The notes below the pieces were generated by a model. It was given only the letters and a program-made list of their open reading frames with translations, did no database searches and was not told where the DNA came from. This document shows, piece after piece, positions 17,471 to 25,731 of a DNA stretch of 64,000 nt (position 1 is its first letter; each line of letters begins with the position of its first letter). This DNA comes from Stenotrophobium rhamnosiphilum (GTDB lineage Bacteria; Pseudomonadota; Gammaproteobacteria; Nevskiales; Nevskiaceae), in the NCBI RefSeq assembly GCF_003052265.1, contig NZ_QANS01000003.1, forward strand, positions 248,001-312,000, in the 5' to 3' direction. Made by a program: the position numbers and the translations under genes.

Positions 17471-17800
17471 TTATTTCGTGCGGGCCGCTTTTTCAGCGAG
17501 ACCCGATGTGCCCATGCGCCGGGCGAGTTCATCCGTGACGGCGGTGACCGGAATGTCTTTATCAGCCAGCAGTACCATCACGTGGTACCAGAGATCCGCT
17601 ACTTCATAGACCAGCGCCGAGCTGTCTTGGTTCTTGGCGGCGATGATTGTTTCTGCCGCCTCTTCACCGACCTTCTTCAGGATGGTGTCGAGACCCTTGG
17701 CATACAGGCTCGCGGCATAGGACTTATCAGCGGGCGCACTCTTACGTTCCTGCAGAACTTTTTGCAGGTCGAGAAGGACGTCGGCGGGTGAAGGATTCAT
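17471..17800 (-). CDS. hisE: phosphoribosyl-ATP pyrophosphatase
   Basis: A 109-residue monofunctional HisE that removes pyrophosphate from phosphoribosyl-ATP, the second step of histidine synthesis. The all-alpha MazG-like core is visible: KVGEEAAETIIAAK followed by VYEVADLWYHVMVLL. It is not fused to HisI, and no hisI gene precedes it; the preceding gene is hisF after a 109-base gap with no coding potential. Confidence 0.94.
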   Translation of the reverse strand: MNPSPADVLLDLQKVLQERKSAPADKSYAASLYAKGLDTILKKVGEEAAETIIAAKNQDSSALVYEVADLWYHVMVLLADKDIPVTAVTDELARRMGTSGLAEKAARTK

Positions 17801-17909
17801 GCGGTTAGTGTAACGCTTCGCGAGTCACGACTGGATGACAGTTCGATGATTTCAAAATGAATCTTGGCGCGCACCACCCTTTCGGAGAGGACGCGCCATT
17901 GCGGGGCAT

Positions 17910-18680
17910 TTAGGTGCGGACGCGGACGCCGTGTTCAGCCAGATATTGCTTGGCTTGGCCGACGGTGTAAGTGCCCTGATGGAAGATGCTCGCGGCCAGT
18001 ACGGCGTCTGCGCCGCCCTTGTCGAAGCCCTCAAAAAGATGTTCCAGCGTGCCGACACCGCCGCTGGCGATGATTGGAACCGGCACGGCTTCGCTCACGG
18101 CGCGCAGGAATTCGACGTCGTAACCGGCTTTGGTGCCGTCGCGATCCATGCTGGTGAGCAGCAATTCACCGGCGCCCATTTCGACCATTTTCTTGGTCCA
18201 CTCAATGGCGTCGATGCCGGTCGCTTTGCGGCCACCATGGGTGAAGACTTCCCAGCGTGGTGCTTCTTTCTTTTTGTTGACGCGCTTGGAGTCGATGGCG
18301 ACAACGATGCACTGCACGCCGTAACGATCGGCGGCTTCAGAAACGAAGGTTGGATTTTCAACCGCAGCGGTATTGATGCTGACTTTATCCGCGCCGCGTG
18401 AGAGCAACGCACGAACGTCAGCGCAGGTGCGAACGCCGCCACCGACCGTCAAAGGAATATAAATTTCACGCGCCACGGCTTCAACGGTGGCGAACAGCGT
18501 CGGACGATCTTCCGAGCTGGCAGTGATGTCGAGAAATACCAACTCGTCAGCGCCTTGCTGGTCATAGCGGCGCGCCACTTCAATCGGATCGCCAGCGTCG
18601 CGAACTTCTTCAAACTTAACGCCTTTGACCACGCGGCCGCGGTCAATATCAAGGCAAGGAATGATGCGTTTGGCGAGCAT
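17910..18680 (-). CDS. hisF: imidazole glycerol phosphate synthase, cyclase subunit
   Basis: A 256-residue TIM barrel that, with HisH, converts PRFAR and ammonia to imidazole glycerol phosphate and AICAR. The catalytic aspartates appear in [14 protein letters not shown] and [20 protein letters not shown] and [11 protein letters not shown] are the phosphate-binding loops. It is full length. A GC-rich imperfect hairpin lies in the gap from hisA (about 18694-18727). Confidence 0.97.
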   Translation of the reverse strand: MLAKRIIPCLDIDRGRVVKGVKFEEVRDAGDPIEVARRYDQQGADELVFLDITASSEDRPTLFATVEAVAREIYIPLTVGGGVRTCADVRALLSRGADKVSINTAAVENPTFVSEAADRYGVQCIVVAIDSKRVNKKKEAPRWEVFTHGGRKATGIDAIEWTKKMVEMGAGELLLTSMDRDGTKAGYDVEFLRAVSEAVPVPIIASGGVGTLEHLFEGFDKGGADAVLAASIFHQGTYTVGQAKQYLAEHGVRVRT

Positions 18681-18741
18681 AGGGTTTACCGCGCTAAACC
18701 TTGCGCGGCGAACAAGCCGCGCGCAAGGCTCTGGCTAGGAT

Positions 18742-19467
18742 TTAAGGGTTGGCGATCTTATTGGCTTCGGCCAATGTGAAGCTGTTTTCGTACAGCGCAC
18801 GTCCGATCACCGCGCCGGCAACGCCGGTGTGCTCAATTTCCTTGAGCTTGCGGATATCGTCCAGCGTGCTGACGCCGCCACTGGCGAACACGGGCGTGTT
18901 CACGGCGTTGGCGAGTTTGCTGGTGGCTTCGTGATTGAAGCCTTCCATCATGCCGTCGCGGCCGATGTCGGTGTAAACGATCGAGGCAACGCCATCGCGT
19001 TCGCAATGCACGGCCATTTCAATGGCATCGTGATGCGTCAGTTTGCTCCAGCCATTGAGGGCCAAACGGCCTTCCTTGGCGTCGAGGCTAACCATGACGT
19101 GATTAGGGAATTCGATGCAGAGGTCGCGCAAGAAGTGCGGTGCATTCACCGCCTTGGTGCCGATGATGACGAACTGCACGCCAGCGTTGAGATAACGCTG
19201 CACAGTTTCTTCATCACGGATGCCACCGCCAACCTGCACAGGAACGTTCACCGCAGCGGCAATTTGCTCCACTGCTTTGAGGTTTCCGGGCACGCCCTTG
19301 AATGCGCCATCGAGATCGACAACGTGAATACGTTGCGCGCCCTCGTCGGCCCATCGCTTGGCCATGGAGACCGGGTCGTTGGAGAAAACGGTGACGTCAT
19401 CGAGACGGCCTTGGCGCAGGCGGACGCACTGGCCATTTTTAAGATCAATCGCAGGAATTAACAGCAT
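18742..19467 (-). CDS. hisA: phosphoribosylformimino-AICAR-P isomerase
   Basis: A 241-residue TIM barrel, sister fold to HisF, that opens the ribose ring of ProFAR to give PRFAR. It begins LLIPAIDLKNGQCVRL with the catalytic aspartate and contains VGGGIRDEETVQ and YTDIGRDGMMEG. It sits between hisH and hisF as usual; about 140 non-coding bases separate it from hisH. Confidence 0.97.
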   Translation of the reverse strand: MLLIPAIDLKNGQCVRLRQGRLDDVTVFSNDPVSMAKRWADEGAQRIHVVDLDGAFKGVPGNLKAVEQIAAAVNVPVQVGGGIRDEETVQRYLNAGVQFVIIGTKAVNAPHFLRDLCIEFPNHVMVSLDAKEGRLALNGWSKLTHHDAIEMAVHCERDGVASIVYTDIGRDGMMEGFNHEATSKLANAVNTPVFASGGVSTLDDIRKLKEIEHTGVAGAVIGRALYENSFTLAEANKIANP

Positions 19468-19604
19468 GAGCCGTGTGGTAGCGAGTCAGGTGGAAAGGGG
19501 ATGTGAATCCGGGAGGGAACCAAATGTTTTGAAATGCTTTTGCAAAGTCCTGACGTTAAGGAAACTCTGCCCTAATCATATTGGCAAGGCAAGCGCCGCC
19601 GCGA

Positions 19605-20240
19605 TTAAGGCGTCCAGTTAACGAAGTTGGACAGCAGGGTCATCCCCACGCCTTGGCTCTTTTCCGGGTGGAATTGAAACGCCACGATGTTGTCGCGAGC
19701 GATAGCCGAAGCAAAGGGATGGATGTAATCAGTCGTGCCCAGCGCCTGCGCCGGGTTTTGCAGCGATGCGTGGTAGCTGTGCACGAAATAGAACCAGCTA
19801 TCGTCCGGCACGCCTTTCCAGATCGGGTGGTTTTGCGTCTGTTTCACGCGATTCCAGCCCATATGCGGCACTTTCAGGCGCTCGCCACTGCCAGCAACCG
19901 GATCCGGAAAACGCACTACAGCGCCTGGGAACAGTCCCAGCGCAGCCACGCCACCGTTTTCGTCGCTGTGCTCCAGCATCACCTGCATGCCCAGGCAAAT
20001 GCCCAGCAGCGGTTTCTTGCGAGCGACTTCCAGCACCATCTCGTTCAACTCGAGACGACGCAGTTCGTTCATGCAGGCACGAACACCGCCGACGCCGGGA
20101 AGTACGATGTGATCGCACTTCATCAGCTTCTCCGGGTCGTAGCTGATTTCCACGCGGCGGCCTTCCGCGACGCGCTCCAGCGATTTGCCGAGCGAGTGCA
20201 GGTTGCCCATGCCGTAATCAATAACGCCTATGGCAGACAT
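19605..20240 (-). CDS. hisH: imidazole glycerol phosphate synthase, glutamine amidotransferase subunit
   Basis: A 211-residue class I glutaminase that feeds ammonia to HisF. The nucleophile is in LLGICLGMQVM, and the His-Glu pair is in FQFHPEKSQG near the C-terminus. It starts VIDYGMGNLHSL, the usual HisH N-terminus. It lies 20 bases after hisB. A long plus-strand frame antisense to it is a shadow. Confidence 0.96.
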   Translation of the reverse strand: MSAIGVIDYGMGNLHSLGKSLERVAEGRRVEISYDPEKLMKCDHIVLPGVGGVRACMNELRRLELNEMVLEVARKKPLLGICLGMQVMLEHSDENGGVAALGLFPGAVVRFPDPVAGSGERLKVPHMGWNRVKQTQNHPIWKGVPDDSWFYFVHSYHASLQNPAQALGTTDYIHPFASAIARDNIVAFQFHPEKSQGVGMTLLSNFVNWTP

Positions 20241-20260
20241 CAGATCAACACATCAATGGT

Positions 20261-20863
20261 TTAGAGAGAGCCCTTGGTGGACGGCGCGACATCGCCAACC
20301 CGAGGGTCGTGTGTCACCGACATGCGCAGGGCGCGGCCGAAAGCCTTAAAAATGGTTTCGGCAATGTGATGAGCATTACGGCCGCGCAGATTGTCGATAT
20401 GGATCGACGCCTTAGCGTGGTTCACAAAGCCCTGGAAAAACTCGCGGAACAGATCGACATCAAACTCGCCGATGCGTGCACGCGGGTATTCCACAAAATA
20501 TTCCAGACCTGGACGGCCTGAGAGGTCGATCACCACGCGCGAGAGGGCTTCGTCGAGCGGCACATAGCTGTGGCCGTAACGAACGATGCCTTTCTTCTCG
20601 CCCACAGCCTTATCAAAGGCCTGGCCGAGGGTGATGCCGATGTCTTCCACCGAGTGGTGATCGTCGATGTGACGGTCGCCATCGCATTCCACGGTGAGAT
20701 CAATCAACCCGTGACGGGCGACCTGATCCAGCATGTGGTCAAGGAAGGGGATATTAGTTTTGAGGCGCGCAGCACCGGTACCGTCGAGATTAATCTCGAC
20801 GCGGATTTGGGTTTCATTCGTCTTGCGCTCAACTACAGCGCGACGGGCAGCTTGGGTAGACAA
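20261..20863 (-). CDS. hisB: imidazoleglycerol-phosphate dehydratase
   Basis: A 200-residue monofunctional dehydratase without the HisB phosphatase domain of enterics. The manganese-binding repeats are visible: [16 protein letters not shown] with [11 protein letters not shown], and the later [14 protein letters not shown] with [16 protein letters not shown]. It is the first gene of hisBHAFE-tatABC. It is divergent from the DUF3617 gene, so the promoters must lie in the 186-base gap between them. Confidence 0.96.
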   Translation of the reverse strand: MSTQAARRAVVERKTNETQIRVEINLDGTGAARLKTNIPFLDHMLDQVARHGLIDLTVECDGDRHIDDHHSVEDIGITLGQAFDKAVGEKKGIVRYGHSYVPLDEALSRVVIDLSGRPGLEYFVEYPRARIGEFDVDLFREFFQGFVNHAKASIHIDNLRGRNAHHIAETIFKAFGRALRMSVTHDPRVGDVAPSTKGSL

Positions 20864-21049
20864 GATGCAAACCAGCGGTCAAAAGGGCGGCTAGGATACT
20901 CTGCAGACCGGCAAATTTGAACCCATATCCGTGTTTGCCCGTCGAACGTCTGATAGTCAGCCCTCAAGCGGCCGTTTTCTGGTTTTTTCGGCTGATCACC
21001 CCAAACCGAGGTGATCGCATGCCGCCTCGATTCAAAAGGAGTTAGATCC

Positions 21050-21544
21050 ATGCGTAAGTTGCTCGCTGTTGCCGCTGTTTGTCTTGTCCTGCCGCTGGGC
21101 GTCTCTGCCGGCATGAAACCGGGCCAGTGGGAGGTCACCAGCAAAGTGGATCTCGGCAAGAACATGCCGCAAATACCTCAGCTCACCCCGCAGCAGATCG
21201 AGCAGATGAGGCAGTTGGGCATCGAACTCCCGTCGATCGGGCCCGGCGGCGCGATTTCGATGCAAACCTGCGTATCGCAAAAAGATGCCGAAAACGGCTA
21301 TCCGCCGATGGATGAACGCGTACAGCGCGATTGCAAGGTTCAGGACCTCAAACGCAACGGCAAGCGCACCACGCTAAAAGTGGTCTGCAATGGTGAGATG
21401 CAAGGCACCGGCGATGTGGAATTTATCGAGAACAGCCCGGAGCACTACAGCTCCAAGTTTCATCTTGTGGGCACAACGCACGGGCGTTCCATCGATATGA
21501 ACAACAGCGCCGAAGGACGCTGGTTAGGCCCGACCTGCAAATAA
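21050..21544 (+). CDS. periplasmic DUF3617-like protein
   Basis: A 164-residue exported protein with signal peptide MRKLLAVAAVCLVLPLGVSA and a mature part beginning MKPGQWEVTSKVD, the usual DUF3617 opening. Cysteines in QTCVSQ, RDCKV, VVCNG and PTCK could form disulfides. ATG 21050 is chosen because AAAGGAG sits at the right distance and the signal peptide starts there. Function of the family is unknown to me. It converges on the next lipoprotein gene; a 13-base imperfect hairpin (21549-21561 / 21577-21589) spans the junction. Confidence 0.82.
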   Translation: MRKLLAVAAVCLVLPLGVSAGMKPGQWEVTSKVDLGKNMPQIPQLTPQQIEQMRQLGIELPSIGPGGAISMQTCVSQKDAENGYPPMDERVQRDCKVQDLKRNGKRTTLKVVCNGEMQGTGDVEFIENSPEHYSSKFHLVGTTHGRSIDMNNSAEGRWLGPTCK

Positions 21545-21548
21545 GCGC

Positions 21549-21589
21549 GTTGAGCGCACCCCAACGATTGGCTACTGGGTGCGTTCAAC
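21549..21589. terminator. hairpin between convergent genes
   Basis: Arms 21549-21561 and 21577-21589 pair at 12 of 13 positions, the odd one being a possible G-T pair. The right arm lies in the last codons of the lipoprotein gene. There is no T-tract, so a terminator role is only likely. Confidence 0.45.
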
Positions 21590-21985
21590 CGCGGTGACCT
21601 TGCCGCCTTCAAAGGTCACACGCATTTTGTCGTCGCTATTGCCGCCCGTACTGGTGCCCAGGCCGACACCGCCGCCTACGCCGGAGCCGAAACTGCCTGC
21701 GCCGAGACCAAAGCTAAACGTCGGGCCGCTTTTGCCGTAGGCCCACACTTCTGATTGGCCAGCGGCCGTCTGTTGGGTGTAACGGCGAGTCGGCTCGCCG
21801 AGGGACAGACGCACTTGTTCTTGGGTAAATCCAACATCGACTTTGCCTTCGCGGATTTTCTGCTGCATCTCGGCGGAGTAGGTATCGAACGTGGCTTTTT
21901 GATCGTCGATGCGCGAGGCCGTAGAGCTGCAAGCTGCAAGCACCGTCGCGGCGAAAAGAGTTGTTGCGAGGCGTACTACGGTCAT
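21572..21985 (-). CDS. small lipoprotein, BamE/SmpA-like
   Basis: A 137-residue lipoprotein with signal peptide and lipobox LAACSS. The mature part has VGFTQEQVRLSLGEPTRRY, the helix-loop pattern of the SmpA/OmlA (BamE) fold, then a glycine-serine-rich stretch and VTFEGGKVTAVERT. The second of two nearby ATGs (21985) fits GGAGA spacing better. It is probably a BamE-fold paralogue rather than BamE itself, because the Gly-rich insert is atypical. Confidence 0.7.
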   Translation of the reverse strand: MTVVRLATTLFAATVLAACSSTASRIDDQKATFDTYSAEMQQKIREGKVDVGFTQEQVRLSLGEPTRRYTQQTAAGQSEVWAYGKSGPTFSFGLGAGSFGSGVGGGVGLGTSTGGNSDDKMRVTFEGGKVTAVERTQ

Positions 21986-22069
21986 GGCCATTCTCCGATC
22001 AACTGCGCAAATTTGGATATAGATCTGTTTTACACCGATCGCCGCTGCAAAGCATGTTGGCTAGCGCAC

Positions 22070-22507
22070 TTACACTTCCAACCAAAACGTGACCGGGCCA
22101 TCGTTCACCAATGACACCTGCATGTCGGCACCAAACACGCCGCTGCTGACATCACGGTGCTGCGCGCCAGCGAGCGCAACCAGTGCGTCGAAACGCTCAC
22201 GAGCGATCGCCGGTGGCGCAGCGCTGGTGAAGCTAGGGCGCGTGCCCGAGTTGGTGTCCGCAGCAAGCGTAAATTGCGGCACCAGCAACAGACCGCCCGC
22301 GGTATCCCGCAAGCTCAGATTCATTTTGCCCTGCACATCAGGAAAGACACGGTAGGTCAGCAAACGTTCCAGCAAACGCGATATGTGGGCAGCCTCATCC
22401 GCTGGTTGTATGCCCACTAGTACTAAAAGACCCGGGCCAATGGCGCCGACTTCTTCGCCGCCCACATGAACGGCGGCGCGTGTGACTCGCTGTAACAAAC
22501 CAATCAT
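22070..22507 (-). CDS. dtd: D-aminoacyl-tRNA deacylase
   Basis: A 145-residue enzyme that hydrolyses D-aminoacyl-tRNAs and mischarged glycyl-tRNA. It starts [13 protein letters not shown], contains the catalytic-site segment [10 protein letters not shown] (SQFTL in most relatives, here with Pro for Ser) and ends with the cross-subunit [10 protein letters not shown] motif, the counterpart of the Gly-cisPro region. The start 22507 removes a non-conserved extension. Upstream on the same strand is a 12-codon frame with a very strong ribosome site, discussed separately. Confidence 0.94.
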   Translation of the reverse strand: MIGLLQRVTRAAVHVGGEEVGAIGPGLLVLVGIQPADEAAHISRLLERLLTYRVFPDVQGKMNLSLRDTAGGLLLVPQFTLAADTNSGTRPSFTSAAPPAIARERFDALVALAGAQHRDVSSGVFGADMQVSLVNDGPVTFWLEV

Positions 22508-22569
22508 CAGAATTTTCCTACAAAGCCTGTCGAAAGTTGACGATGACGTCACCTCTGCTGCGAACCGAT

Positions 22570-22665
22570 ACTGACCCCGTCATGTTGAAGCGAGGTTCCT
22601 CGCGGCAACGTGCCACATGGTTTTTCCTCCTCCCAATGCCCGACCTCGTTAGTCGGGTTTTTTTT
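22570..22665 (+). ncRNA. candidate small RNA with C-rich anti-SD segment
   Basis: Reading plus strand: a small hairpin GCGAG/CTCGC (22590-22594, 22599-22603), an unpaired stretch with CCTCCTCCC (22626-22634) that could pair with ribosome-binding sites, then a terminator stem CCCGAC/GTCGGG (22639-22657) and eight T. No plus-strand gene precedes it, so the terminator needs another explanation. The 5' end is unknown; TTGACG at 22537 is a possible -35 without a clear -10. Confidence 0.4.
22639..22665 (+). terminator. intrinsic terminator without an upstream protein gene
   Basis: Stem CCCGAC / GTCGGG around a seven-base loop followed by eight T (22658-22665). It is correctly oriented only for a plus-strand transcript. 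Confidence 0.8.
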
Positions 22666-22887
22666 ATGTACAGGATGTACTGTATCCCGCGGCGGCATGG
22701 ATGCCGAAGAGCGGGATTCTCGCCTCAAGCGCAGACATAAATAACTGGCCGCGCAGGATTCTCCCCCCACGCGTGACACCACTAAATGGCCTCTCAAGCC
22801 TAGAGCCCTCTCGGCTCACGCTCTGCCAGCCCCCCAGAATGATAAAGGCTAAACTCCCCGCCCCCATCTGTCCGTCAGAAAATTCAC

Positions 22888-23751
22888 ATGCGTATCCTGT
22901 TTTACGTCCTGGCTTGGCTACCGCTATTAGCACTTCAAGGCTTAGGCGCATTTGCAGGCTGGTTACTTTGGGTCACTAACTCGGGCCGCCGCAAAGTCGC
23001 ACTGCGCAATCTTCAGCATTGCATGCCCGAGCTGAGCGAGGCTGAGCGCACACGCATTGCGCGCGCCTCCATCACCAACGAACTCACCACTTATATCGAG
23101 ACCGCCCGCGTCTGGCTTGGTCCCGGCGCTTCAGTAAAAAACGCGGTGCGCGAATGGCGCGGCATCTCGGCTTTGGATCGCGCTTTTGCCAAGGGCAAAG
23201 GTGTCATCTTGCTCACGCTGCATCAAGGCGCGTTTGAAGCGGTCGCGATTCCAATGTCGGCCAACTATCCGTTTTACGGACTCTATAAACCACAGAAAGG
23301 CGCGATCAATGATTTGTCGTTGATCGGCCGTTGCCGCTTTGGCGGACAGATGGTCAAAGCCGAAGCTGGCGTGCGCAAAGCCGCGCTGCCCTTGCTGGCA
23401 AAAGACTTCGGCGTGTACTACATGCCTGATCACGATCCACCGGAAGGTCGCGGCATCTATGTGCCATTCATGGGCGTGCTCGCACATACGCCAACTTTGA
23501 TCGCGCGCATGGTGCAAGAGTCGGGCTCGCCAGTGGTGTTCATGTTTGGTGAGCGCCTGCCTTGGGCACGTGGCTACATCGCTCATTATTTTGATGCGCC
23601 AGAAGGAATCTACGACGCGGATGTCGCGGTCTCCACCGAAGCGATGAACCAAGGTTTGGAACTCTGCGTACGCGCTTGCCCGGATCAGTATTGGTGGGGC
23701 TACAAGCGTTTCCGTCGTCGCCCAGCAGGCGAGCCCAATTTTTATAAATAA
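22888..23751 (+). CDS. LpxL/HtrB-like late acyltransferase (first of tandem pair)
   Basis: A 287-residue inner-membrane acyltransferase of the lipid A late-acylation family. It has an N-terminal hydrophobic anchor, the HX4E-type motif LHQGAFEA near residue 112, the segment LYKPQKGAI, a DHDPPEG loop and the C-terminal QYWWGYKRFRRRP. Members add secondary acyl chains to Kdo-lipid IVA or to related lipids. It is followed 45 bases later by a clear paralogue. Which chain each adds cannot be assigned. Confidence 0.85.
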   Translation: MRILFYVLAWLPLLALQGLGAFAGWLLWVTNSGRRKVALRNLQHCMPELSEAERTRIARASITNELTTYIETARVWLGPGASVKNAVREWRGISALDRAFAKGKGVILLTLHQGAFEAVAIPMSANYPFYGLYKPQKGAINDLSLIGRCRFGGQMVKAEAGVRKAALPLLAKDFGVYYMPDHDPPEGRGIYVPFMGVLAHTPTLIARMVQESGSPVVFMFGERLPWARGYIAHYFDAPEGIYDADVAVSTEAMNQGLELCVRACPDQYWWGYKRFRRRPAGEPNFYK

Positions 23752-23796
23752 TTTGCGCAGCGCGCTTTGCGCTCAGCACTTATAGAATCCCGGACT

Positions 23797-24672
23797 ATGC
23801 TCGGGTTCTTACGCATCGTTTTCATTCTGCTAGGCGCACTGCCGTTGCCGCTGCTGCATGGCTTCGGTTTTTTCGTCGGCACGCTGCTGAGTTTGTTCCC
23901 GAATAGTTTGCGTCGTACAACGCTGCTGCAACTGCAGCGCTGCATGCCAGAACTGAACGAGCGTGAACGTTATCGTCTCGCGCGACTTAGTTTGATCAAC
24001 AGCGCAAAAGTGATTTGCGAAGCCCCGGCGATTTGGTTTGGCCCACGTTGGCGTTTGCGTCGTTGGTTGCGCGCAGCAGAAACACAGATGCAAATGCAGG
24101 CGCTAATCGCAGGCGGCAAAGGCTTGATCTTGTTATCGCCGCACATTGGCGCATGGGAACTGGCCGGATTGTTCTGTGCTGACACGGGCGCCATCACCTC
24201 GCTCTACAAGCCGCAGAAGGGCGCGATGGATTTGCTGATTCATGAAGGCCGTTGCCGCAATGGCGCGACGTTGGTGCCGACCAGCACCACGGGCGTGAAG
24301 TCGCTGCTACAAGCGCTGCGCAATAGCGAGATGGTCGGCATTCTTCCGGATCACGATCCACCGCTGCATTCCGGTGATTTTGCGCCGCTATTTGGCATGC
24401 CCGCACACACCACGACATTGGTTAGCAAACTGGCGTCACGCGGTGACGTTCCCGTTTATTTTATTTATACGGAACGTTTGTCATGGGGGCGTGGATTTCG
24501 CCATCACTTGAGCGCAGCGCCAGCAGGTATCGGTGATAGCGAGCAAGGCTTGATCGCGCTCAATCTGGGTGTCGAGCAAGTCATCCGCCATTTGCCCGAG
24601 CAGTACTGGTGGGGCTACAAGCGTTATCGTCGGCAACCGCCCGGCGCGCCAAACTTTTACGACCCAGCTTGA
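23797..24672 (+). CDS. LpxL/HtrB-like late acyltransferase (second of tandem pair)
   Basis: A 291-residue paralogue of the preceding gene with the same order of motifs: N-terminal membrane anchor, SPHIGAWEL (HX4E), LYKPQKGAMD, PDHDPPLHSG and QYWWGYKRYRRQP near the end. ATG 23797 is preferred since the hydrophobic anchor begins right after it. Tandem duplication with divergence suggests two acylation positions or conditions. A more canonical LpxL lies at 57170-58096. Confidence 0.85.
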   Translation: MLGFLRIVFILLGALPLPLLHGFGFFVGTLLSLFPNSLRRTTLLQLQRCMPELNERERYRLARLSLINSAKVICEAPAIWFGPRWRLRRWLRAAETQMQMQALIAGGKGLILLSPHIGAWELAGLFCADTGAITSLYKPQKGAMDLLIHEGRCRNGATLVPTSTTGVKSLLQALRNSEMVGILPDHDPPLHSGDFAPLFGMPAHTTTLVSKLASRGDVPVYFIYTERLSWGRGFRHHLSAAPAGIGDSEQGLIALNLGVEQVIRHLPEQYWWGYKRYRRQPPGAPNFYDPA

Positions 24673-24786
24673 GCGAGCGGTCGTTGCTGGGCCATTTCTA
24701 ACCGTACAATGCCCCGCCCTAGGGAACTTGCCGCTGCGCTGGCAGTCTTTAGACGCGCAATCACTTCCACAACACCAGAAGAAAAT

Positions 24787-25731
24787 ATGGATAGCGAAAT
24801 TCTGATCGAAGCGCGCGGCCTTACGCGCCGCTATGGACCGACAACGGCCGTTTCTGATTTAAGTCTCACGCTGCGTAAAGGCGAGATTCTAGGTTTGCTC
24901 GGCCCCAACGGCGCCGGCAAATCCACCACGATGAAAATGCTTACCGGCAATCTTGCGCCGACATCGGGTGAAGCGTTCATCAAAGGCCAGAGCCTGCATG
25001 ACGCACCCACGGCCGCGAAGAAGTCTCTCGGCTATCTGCCAGAACAGCCGCCGGTTTATCCAGAACTAACCGTTGATGAGTATCTGCGCTATTGCGCTGA
25101 TCTTCATGGCATCGCCAAGAAAGAACGTGCGGCTGCGGTGCAGCAAGCCAAACAATCTTGCGGTCTCACCGAAGTGAGTCAGCGCTTAATCGGCAATCTG
25201 TCGAAGGGTTATCAGCAGCGCGTCGGTTTGGCGCAGGCGATCATTCATCGCCCACCAGTGATCGTGCTCGACGAGCCTACCGTTGGTCTCGACCCGATTC
25301 AAATCCGCGAAATTCGTGCACTGATTGTTGAGCTTGGCAAATCGCACAGCGTGATTCTGTCGAGCCACATCCTTCCGGAAATTCAGGCCGTGTGCTCACG
25401 CGTGATGATCATCAATCGCGGTCGTGCGGTGTACGACCAGCCGGTTATCGCAACACGCAACGCGCAAATGGAATCACTCACCATCACGCTCAAGCGCCCA
25501 CCTGCTGTCGAGGCAATCCAACGCATCGTCGGTATCGCGAGCGTCGAAGATCTCGGCGCAGGCCGTTTCCGTTTGGTGCTTGCTGGCGGCAACGATCCGC
25601 GCGAAGTGCTGGTGGATGCCGCCGTCAACGGCAACTGGGGTCTGATTGAACTCGCACCAGAAGTAAAAACACTGGAAGAAATCTTTGTTGAACTAACTTC
25701 CGGCGACGAGCAGGAAAGGAAAGCAGCATGA
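24787..25731 (+). CDS. ABC transporter ATP-binding protein (GldA-like)
   Basis: A 314-residue ATPase: Walker A GPNGAGKST near residue 45, signature LSKGYQQRVGLAQA, Walker B VIVLDEPTVGLDP and a C-terminal domain that includes SHILPEIQAVC (the H-loop). ATG 24787 begins the conserved domain. It heads a four-gene coupled set with a permease, a GldG-like protein and a DUF4340 protein. In Bacteroidetes similar ATPases serve gliding; in Proteobacteria the cargo is unknown. Confidence 0.9.
   Translation: MDSEILIEARGLTRRYGPTTAVSDLSLTLRKGEILGLLGPNGAGKSTTMKMLTGNLAPTSGEAFIKGQSLHDAPTAAKKSLGYLPEQPPVYPELTVDEYLRYCADLHGIAKKERAAAVQQAKQSCGLTEVSQRLIGNLSKGYQQRVGLAQAIIHRPPVIVLDEPTVGLDPIQIREIRALIVELGKSHSVILSSHILPEIQAVCSRVMIINRGRAVYDQPVIATRNAQMESLTITLKRPPAVEAIQRIVGIASVEDLGAGRFRLVLAGGNDPREVLVDAAVNGNWGLIELAPEVKTLEEIFVELTSGDEQERKAA

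Larger units (their letters stand above)
22508..22887. other. 380-base intergenic region with candidate small RNA
   Basis: This gap separates dtd (minus) from the first acyltransferase gene (plus). It holds a hairpin-rich stretch ended by an intrinsic terminator (22590-22665). From 22666 to 22887 I see only probable promoter/leader sequence for the acyltransferase genes and no convincing ORF. Confidence 0.6.

Noticed and set aside
18694-18727. GC-rich hairpin between hisA and hisF as an attenuator
   Set aside because: Two-base bulge, no T-tract and no leader peptide; probably only an mRNA stability hairpin.
19581-20264. 227-codon plus-strand frame over hisH
   Set aside because: HisH has all catalytic motifs on the minus strand; the plus frame lacks any.
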